DNA of 39,157 nt, taken from NCBI GenBank assembly GCA_002418625.1, contig DIEM01000040.1, positions 42,383-81,539 of the forward strand, in the 5' to 3' direction. Positions 34,145 to 39,157 of the stretch are shown piece after piece. The position numbers and the translations under genes are program-made. Source of the stretch: Firmicutes bacterium UBA5774. Lineage in GTDB: Bacteria > Bacillota > Clostridia > Peptostreptococcales > Anaerovoracaceae. The notes beneath the pieces are model-generated. The model searched no databases. It saw only the letters and a list, made by a program, of their open reading frames with translations, and had not been told where the DNA came from. Each line of letters begins with the position of its first letter. The stretch's first letter is position 1.

Positions 34145-34858
34145 GTGAACAACCTGAAGAAGGTGTACCGAATGGGCGATGAGAAAGTCGTCGCCCTGGA
34201 CTCGGTCAGTCTCGAGATCTTCAGGGGGGAAGTCGTGTGCCTTCTCGGCGTGTCCGGCTCCGGCAAGTCGACTTTCCTCAATATGCTCGCGGGCCTCGAA
34301 AAGCCGACAAAGGGCGATATCCACATAGGCGGGATACCGGTCCACAAACTGAACGAAGAGCAGATCACGCTCTTTCGCCAAAAGAATATCGGCTTCATTT
34401 TCCAGTCCTATAATCTTCTTCCAATGCTGACTGCTCTTGAAAACGTCAGCCTTCCGCTGATTTTCCAAGGAATCGGAAAAACTGAACGTGAAAGGAGTTC
34501 ACGGAAGATCATGGAAATGGTAGGCCTCAAAGGCTTCGAAAACCGTACGCCGCCGCGCATGAGCGGCGGACAGCAGCAGCGCGTCGGCATCGCCCGCGCC
34601 ATCGTCGGCAATCCCAAAATCATTTTCGCCGACGAACCCACAGGCAATCTTGACACCCATACCTCCAAGGATATTCTGGATCTGCTGATCCGAATGGCCA
34701 GGGAGAACCAGCAAACGCTGATCATCGTCACTCATGACCGCAGCATCGCAAGATGCGCCGACAAGATCGTGACCTTGGAAGACGGCAATATCATCAATAT
34801 CAAATCCAGGGAGGAATACAACAGACATGAGGACAAGAACCCAAACGACGAAGAATAA
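34145..34858 (+). CDS. MacB/LolD-type ABC transporter ATPase
   Basis: A 237-residue ATPase with Walker A GVSGSGKST, Q-loop IFQSYNLLP, signature MSGGQQQRVGIARAI, Walker B IIFADEPTGNLD and H-loop IIVTHD: the LolD/MacB/FtsE group that drives FtsX-type permeases. The GTG given is the first ordinary start, but the frame stays open to 34112. Homology (ALIEVNNLKKVY) and an AAGGGAG site at 34111-34117 suggest that translation begins six codons earlier at 34127 (ATC) or at CTG 34118. It lies 48 nt after nadE and overlaps the next gene, forming a three-gene unit. Confidence 0.92.
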   Translation: MNNLKKVYRMGDEKVVALDSVSLEIFRGEVVCLLGVSGSGKSTFLNMLAGLEKPTKGDIHIGGIPVHKLNEEQITLFRQKNIGFIFQSYNLLPMLTALENVSLPLIFQGIGKTERERSSRKIMEMVGLKGFENRTPPRMSGGQQQRVGIARAIVGNPKIIFADEPTGNLDTHTSKDILDLLIRMARENQQTLIIVTHDRSIARCADKIVTLEDGNIINIKSREEYNRHEDKNPNDEE

Positions 34859-36821
34859 AATCATCAGCCTGGCGGCAGCCATCAGCCTCGTCATCGCTTC
34901 CGCAGCCATTTCACCGCCCTGCCATGCGGCGGATGAAGACATCACACTCTCCCAGCCCAGCCTTGCCAGCGGCTATGAAGACGGAAGGGCGACCCTGTCC
35001 ATTGTTCTCACAAACAATACCGAAGCTGAAATCACAGGTATAGCGGTCACTGCCGACACCTCTTCATTTTTTATCTCCAACAGCGAGTTCACGGTCTCGG
35101 TTCTCGCTTCAGATTCCACGACCGTTTCCTTCAAGATCGATCTCGAGGGTGCTTCATCCGGCTATTATACCGTTCCGATAACAGCGGTTTGGGCTGACGG
35201 AAGCGATGAATTCAATGCCAGCGTACGCGTCAGATACCAGGAGGAAGAAATCGAGACCTACAATCCTGCCGTCAAGATCTCCCATACGTTCGACAGCACC
35301 GAGGGCATTATCGCCGGCCGTTCCAACGATTTGACCCTGTCTGTCCAAAACAGGGGAGACACCTCGCTCAGCGCAGTGGAGGTCACGCTCAGCACGCTGC
35401 CTGACGGATTGACTCTCGACAATGCCGGTACCAGCTATCTGATTGGAACGCTCAGCAGAAATAGCACCAAGTCGGCTGAATTTCCGATTCTGGCAGATGA
35501 TAGCCTGAAAAGCGGCAGCTATCCGATCGGCATCACTGTGACCGGCAAGGATGCCGGCGGCAATGCGGCCAGTTTCTCACAGACGCTGTATGTCCCCGTA
35601 AAGGCCGGCGGATCACAATTCATCAGCGACGTGGACATCACCGCCATCAGTATTCCCGGCCAGGTCGAAGCCGGAGATGATTTCACACTGGCATTCTCAG
35701 TGGCAAACCGCGGCAGCCGGCCGCTCGAAAACATCAAAGTATCCGCCGCCGGCAGTGATGGAATCATCAACAAGACGAAGAATATCTTCATTGAAGCCTC
35801 GATCCCCGCCGGCGGAAGCGGTTCATATTCGATCAATTTCCATATTCCTGCCAAATCGGAGGAAAAATATTATCCCATCGAAATCACCGTTCAGCCGGCT
35901 TCCGGCGCTGACGCGGCGGACAATGCAGTGACACAGTACACTGGAGTCTACGCAAGCTCCGCTTCGGGTTCAAAAACACCTCAGTTGATCGTCAACAGAT
36001 ATAATTACGGCGGCTCCTATGTCCAGGCCGGCGATATCGTTCAGCTCTCATTGACGCTTTACAATACAAGCGCACTGGATCTTTCAAATATAAAGATCAC
36101 GCTCACCGCGGAAGACGGGACTTTCATCCCATACAACAGCAGCAATTCCTTCTATATCAGCGGAATTTCCAAAAGAGCAAAAGCGACGAAAAACATCGAT
36201 TTGAGCGTCAAGCCCACCGCAGAGCAAAAAACCAGCGCAATCAATGTTAAAATGAGTTACGAGGACGGAGCCGGCAACTCTTTTGAGGCCGAAGACATCA
36301 TATCGATCCCCGTCATGCAGGAAACACGGCTCGTCGTCGACGATATCGTCGCTCCGCCTGACCTGTTTGCGGGACAGCCAATGAGTGTCTCCGTCCAATT
36401 CTACAATATGGGCAAGACCGTACTGAACAATCTGCGCGTCAGCGCAGAGGGCAATTTTTCCACAATGGAATCCACCAGTTATTATGTCGGCAACATGGAA
36501 GCAGGCAAGAACGACTATTACGATTTCGGATTTATTCCCAACGAACCCGGCCAGATGACGGGAGCCGTCACTTTTACTTTTGAGGACCAGGCGGGCAACG
36601 AACAGACACTGGTCAAGGAATTTTCCTTTGATGTCATGGAAATGCCGATGATGCCTGAGGATCCCGGAATGATGCCGCCTGAAGACGCGGGTTCCGGGAA
36701 GCTTCCATATGTCATCGGAGGCGTTCTGGCAGCCGCTGCGGCCATTGGCTTCGGAATATTCAGGAAGATCCGCAAAAAAAGAAAAGAGAAAGCGATGGAA
36801 GTGCTGGATGAACAGGATTGA
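34827..36821 (+). CDS. Secreted CARDB/COG1361-like protein with C-terminal membrane anchor
   Basis: A 664-residue protein. A signal peptide covers about 1-35 (cleavage near CHAA). Several tandem beta-sandwich modules of CARDB/NEW3/COG1361 type follow, each with 'LSIVLTNNTEAEITGIAVTA'-like patterns (also VQNRGDTSLSAVEVTLS, VANRGSRPLENIKVSA, LYNTSALDLSNIKITL, FYNMGKTVLNNLRVSA). The C-terminus has a Met/Pro-rich stretch, one transmembrane helix (about 627-645) and a long basic tail. Its start overlaps the ATPase gene by 32 nt and its end overlaps the permease by 14 nt. In MacB-type systems this place is usually held by a HlyD/MacA adaptor. No enzymatic motif is visible. Confidence 0.86.
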   Translation: MRTRTQTTKNKIISLAAAISLVIASAAISPPCHAADEDITLSQPSLASGYEDGRATLSIVLTNNTEAEITGIAVTADTSSFFISNSEFTVSVLASDSTTVSFKIDLEGASSGYYTVPITAVWADGSDEFNASVRVRYQEEEIETYNPAVKISHTFDSTEGIIAGRSNDLTLSVQNRGDTSLSAVEVTLSTLPDGLTLDNAGTSYLIGTLSRNSTKSAEFPILADDSLKSGSYPIGITVTGKDAGGNAASFSQTLYVPVKAGGSQFISDVDITAISIPGQVEAGDDFTLAFSVANRGSRPLENIKVSAAGSDGIINKTKNIFIEASIPAGGSGSYSINFHIPAKSEEKYYPIEITVQPASGADAADNAVTQYTGVYASSASGSKTPQLIVNRYNYGGSYVQAGDIVQLSLTLYNTSALDLSNIKITLTAEDGTFIPYNSSNSFYISGISKRAKATKNIDLSVKPTAEQKTSAINVKMSYEDGAGNSFEAEDIISIPVMQETRLVVDDIVAPPDLFAGQPMSVSVQFYNMGKTVLNNLRVSAEGNFSTMESTSYYVGNMEAGKNDYYDFGFIPNEPGQMTGAVTFTFEDQAGNEQTLVKEFSFDVMEMPMMPEDPGMMPPEDAGSGKLPYVIGGVLAAAAAIGFGIFRKIRKKRKEKAMEVLDEQD

Positions 36822-38148
36822 TCTTATTAGGCTGAGCTTTCGCAATCTTCTGCGAAGGCGGACAAGAAGCATACTCGCCATAATAGGAGTCGTCGTAGGC
36901 ACAAGCGCCATTATCGTCATGCTCTCGCTGGGTTTCGGGCTCAGCGAGAATTTCAGGCAACAGATCGAAAGCTACGGCAATTTGCATATCATAGACGTCA
37001 TGGGGAACGGCGGCTATTACCCCGGCATGGGCAAACCAGGCATGGATCAGGAAACGTCAGGAACGCTCGACGACCTCGCAGTCGCGCAGTTTCAGAAAAT
37101 GAAGCATGTCGAGACGGTTTCCCCGGTGCTCCAGGAGTATTTGAAATTTGCCATTGGCAAATATATCGCCGGGGCCAATGTCATGGGCATCGACCCGGAT
37201 TTTATGGCGAAAGCCGATTATGACATCCAGGACGGTCGGCTGCTTCTTAAGGACGATAAATTCTCGGTCGTTTTTGGCAATCAAGTCCCGATCTGGTTCT
37301 ACAACCCCAAAAAAACACTGTACAGTTCATGGTCCGGCGAAGCTCAGGTCGATGTCCTCACAAATAAACTTCTGATGACCGGCGATATGAACTATGGTGA
37401 GAAAAATCCCTATGTCGAACCCGGAGAGCCCGTAAACTACAAACTCTACAAGGCCAAGGGCATCGGCATCCTCGCCAATCCCAACGACGAATCCGCCTAC
37501 AACGTCTATATGAATATCGATACGCTGCGCACGATCAAGGCGGATCTTAAAAAGGCCAGGCACGAAACCACCGCCGGGACGCAGGCCTATGACCTGGTCA
37601 AGGTTTACGTCACGGATATCAACAAGGTACAGGATGTCAGCGAAGCGATCCGGGAAATGGGATTCCAGACCAACAGCCTGAGCGACTGGCTCAAGGCCAT
37701 GCAGGACACGGCACGCATCATCCAGGGCATACTCGGCGGCATCGGCGCCATTTCGCTCCTTGTCGCCGCCCTCGGAATAACCAACACGATGATCATGTCC
37801 ATTTATGAGCGAACACGAGAAATCGGCATCATGAAGGTCATGGGAGCCAATCTGACGGATATCCGCAGCCTATTCCTGCTGGAAGCCGGCCTGATCGGTT
37901 TTATCGGAGGCGTCGTCGGCATCGTTTTCAGCTTCGTCATCTCCCTTCTTATGAATACGCTTCTGAGCGGCATCATGCAGGGGCTTCTGGGCAATATCGG
38001 CGGCTACGGAACAACGATCTCCCTGATACCCTGGTGGCTCGTCATTGCCAGCCTGGCTTTTTCCACACTTATCGGCGTTGTTTCAGGCTACTACCCCGCG
38101 CGGCGTGCCATGCGCATGAGCGCTCTCGAAAGCATCCGGAACGAATAG
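36808..38148 (+). CDS. FtsX/MacB-like ABC permease
   Basis: A 446-residue permease. An N-terminal helix follows RLSFRNLLRRRTRSILAIIG, a large extracellular MacB-type core domain spans about residues 50-300, and three C-terminal helices carry the FtsX signature (AISLLVAALGITNTMIMSIY, ERTREIGIMKVMGA, then GVVSGYYPARRA). I chose the ATG at 36808, which matches the family N-terminus; a start 99 nt upstream would be shadowed by the previous gene. With the ATPase it should form a mechanotransmitting exporter or signalling complex rather than a classic importer. Substrate unknown. Confidence 0.9.
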   Translation: MNRIDLIRLSFRNLLRRRTRSILAIIGVVVGTSAIIVMLSLGFGLSENFRQQIESYGNLHIIDVMGNGGYYPGMGKPGMDQETSGTLDDLAVAQFQKMKHVETVSPVLQEYLKFAIGKYIAGANVMGIDPDFMAKADYDIQDGRLLLKDDKFSVVFGNQVPIWFYNPKKTLYSSWSGEAQVDVLTNKLLMTGDMNYGEKNPYVEPGEPVNYKLYKAKGIGILANPNDESAYNVYMNIDTLRTIKADLKKARHETTAGTQAYDLVKVYVTDINKVQDVSEAIREMGFQTNSLSDWLKAMQDTARIIQGILGGIGAISLLVAALGITNTMIMSIYERTREIGIMKVMGANLTDIRSLFLLEAGLIGFIGGVVGIVFSFVISLLMNTLLSGIMQGLLGNIGGYGTTISLIPWWLVIASLAFSTLIGVVSGYYPARRAMRMSALESIRNE

Positions 38149-38203
38149 CTCCTCCCTCAGCCGGCGCTCGGGACCTCAGCCAAAAATCACCAAATCCCAG
38201 TCA

Positions 38204-38288
38204 ACAGTTCTTGCAGATCAGCAATTCTTGCAGGTCAACTGTCCTTGCATAGCTGCATTTCTTGCAGATCAACTGTTCTTGCATATTT
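38204..38288 (+). repeat. Five tandem 17-bp repeats (iteron-like) before the aminotransferase gene
   Basis: Five units of exactly 17 bp, consensus roughly ACAGTTCTTGCAGATCA. CTTGCA is identical in all five at the same phase, while flanks vary. The fifth unit supplies the -35 hexamer of the promoter. No spacers are present, so this is not a CRISPR array. Confidence 0.9.
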
Positions 38289-38307
38289 ATAAAAATGCGC
38301 GTATAAT
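38279..38307 (+). promoter_or_regulatory. Sigma-A promoter of the ArgD-like gene, with a possible ARG box
   Basis: TTGCAT (38279-38284), a 17-nt spacer and a perfect TATAAT (38302-38307). The -35 lies inside the fifth 17-bp repeat. AATGTTTATTCAA (38313-38325) just downstream resembles, on the minus strand, an AhrC/ArgR ARG box (TGAATAAA-type), which would fit arginine control. Confidence 0.75.
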
Positions 38308-38405
38308 TATTAAATGTTTATTCAACTATACGACTTTACTTTTTTTATGAATCAGCCCGAGCCGGATCCGCACCGTGCGACGGCACGCAAGCAAGGAGAG
38401 ATCAC

Positions 38406-39157
38406 ATGGACAATCTATTTCTGATGAACAGCTACAACCGGATCGACAGGGTCTTCGACAGAGGTGAGGGCAGTTGGCTTTTCGATTCCGAAGGCAATAA
38501 ATATCTGGATTTTGTAGCCGGCATAGCCGTCAACTGTCTGGGCCACTGCCACCCCGCCATCACAGACGCGATAGCAGACCAGAGCAAAAATCTTATGCAT
38601 ATTTCCAATCTTTACTGGAACAGCAACCAGATCATGCTCGCCAAAAGGCTTGCTGAATTGTCGGGTCTTGAGAGGTCATTTTTCTGCAACAGCGGCGCCG
38701 AAGCCAACGAAACCGCCGTCAAGATCGCGCGAAAGCACGGCCATATGTCCGGAACGCCGAGTAAAGACATCATTATTTATATGAAAGATTCCTTTCACGG
38801 AAGAACGATGGGCGCCCTTTCAATTACCGGGCAGGAAAAATATCAGGAAAAATTCAGACCATTGATCGATCGGGTCGTCCAGGTCGATTTCAATGACATC
38901 GAAGCCTTGAAAACAGTTATGAACAATGAAGTCTGCGGCGTTTTCATTGAGCCGATCCAGGGTGAAAGCGGCATCGTCGCTGCTGCCGAGGAATATCTTC
39001 GCACTGCCCGGTCACTTTGCGACAGGTATGACGCACTGCTGATATTTGACGAGGTCCAGTGCGGCATAGGCAGAACAGGCTCCATGTTTGCATTCCAAAA
39101 GTACAATGTGCAACCTGATGTCATGACGCTGGCCAACGGCCTCGGCGCCGGCTTCCC
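38406..39157 (+). CDS. argD: Class III aminotransferase, ArgD-like (acetylornithine aminotransferase), 3' truncated by window
   Basis: The first 250 codons are visible. ATG follows AAGGAG. ArgD-type motifs are present: LDFVAGIAVNCLGHCHP, FFCNSGAEANETAVKIARKH (PLP phosphate-binding), SFHGRTMGALS, FIEPIQGESGI and FDEVQCGIGRTG. In the following 'T(L/S)AK(G/A)LG.GFP' block the PLP Schiff-base lysine is read as Asn244 (codon AAC at 39135-39137), giving TLANGLGAGFP. If real, the product could not form the normal internal aldimine. Otherwise it would make N-acetylornithine from N-acetylglutamate semialdehyde, or act in ornithine or GABA-type catabolism. The end lies outside the window. Confidence 0.88.
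   Translation, partial: MDNLFLMNSYNRIDRVFDRGEGSWLFDSEGNKYLDFVAGIAVNCLGHCHPAITDAIADQSKNLMHISNLYWNSNQIMLAKRLAELSGLERSFFCNSGAEANETAVKIARKHGHMSGTPSKDIIIYMKDSFHGRTMGALSITGQEKYQEKFRPLIDRVVQVDFNDIEALKTVMNNEVCGVFIEPIQGESGIVAAAEEYLRTARSLCDRYDALLIFDEVQCGIGRTGSMFAFQKYNVQPDVMTLANGLGAGF

Noticed and set aside
38204..38288. CRISPR array
   Set aside because: The 17-bp units are directly adjacent with no spacers, and no cas gene is present.

Overview
The window looks like a chromosome segment of an anaerobic, low-to-mid GC Firmicute of the class Clostridia. The evidence is strong AGGAGG-type ribosome binding sites, a glmS ribozyme, the cdaA-cdaR-glmM cluster, RecD2, long-form HPF, an SLH-anchored surface protein, a TRAP transporter and clostridial-type intrinsic terminators. 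I cannot name the species. No phage, IS element, CRISPR array, rRNA or tRNA was seen.

Left part (1-12.6 kb, all minus strand). A small unit encodes a truncated DUF3237 protein, a PuuP-like amine/amino-acid permease and a type-B carboxylesterase that runs off the left edge. Next, read leftward from about 12.6 kb, is the most remarkable locus. A near-consensus promoter is followed by what I read as a molybdenum-cofactor (Moco) riboswitch with an intrinsic terminator and a 9-bp antiterminator. It controls a colinear seven-gene set: a 1341-residue SLH protein with three 226-residue repeats, a membrane-anchored Ig-like protein, a FecCD-type permease, its ATPase, a FecB/BtuF-type lipoprotein, a TiaS-like protein and a 66-residue Cys-rich protein. 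A strong hairpin terminator closes it. The layout suggests a cell-surface molybdate/tungstate (or chelate) acquisition system shut off by Moco.

Middle part (12.7-25.3 kb). An ornithine decarboxylase (minus) diverges from a dctPQM TRAP operon (plus) preceded by a good sigma-54 promoter. Then come glmS with its self-cleaving ribozyme, a repeat-rich intergenic region with an odd DUF3221-like lipoprotein carrying nine (x-K-M/L/I) triplets, and the cdaA-cdaR-glmM operon that links c-di-AMP synthesis to cell-wall precursor supply.

Right part (25.3-39.2 kb). Long-form HPF is preceded by a run of DnaA boxes and a candidate raiA structured RNA. A tight minus-strand operon yhaM-cca-recD2-comF follows. 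On the plus strand are glutamine-dependent NAD synthetase and a three-gene ABC set (ATPase, secreted CARDB/COG1361-like protein, FtsX/MacB-like permease). At the right edge five 17-bp tandem repeats run into the -35 element of a promoter for an ArgD-type aminotransferase. Its PLP-lysine position reads Asn, and the gene is cut by the window edge.
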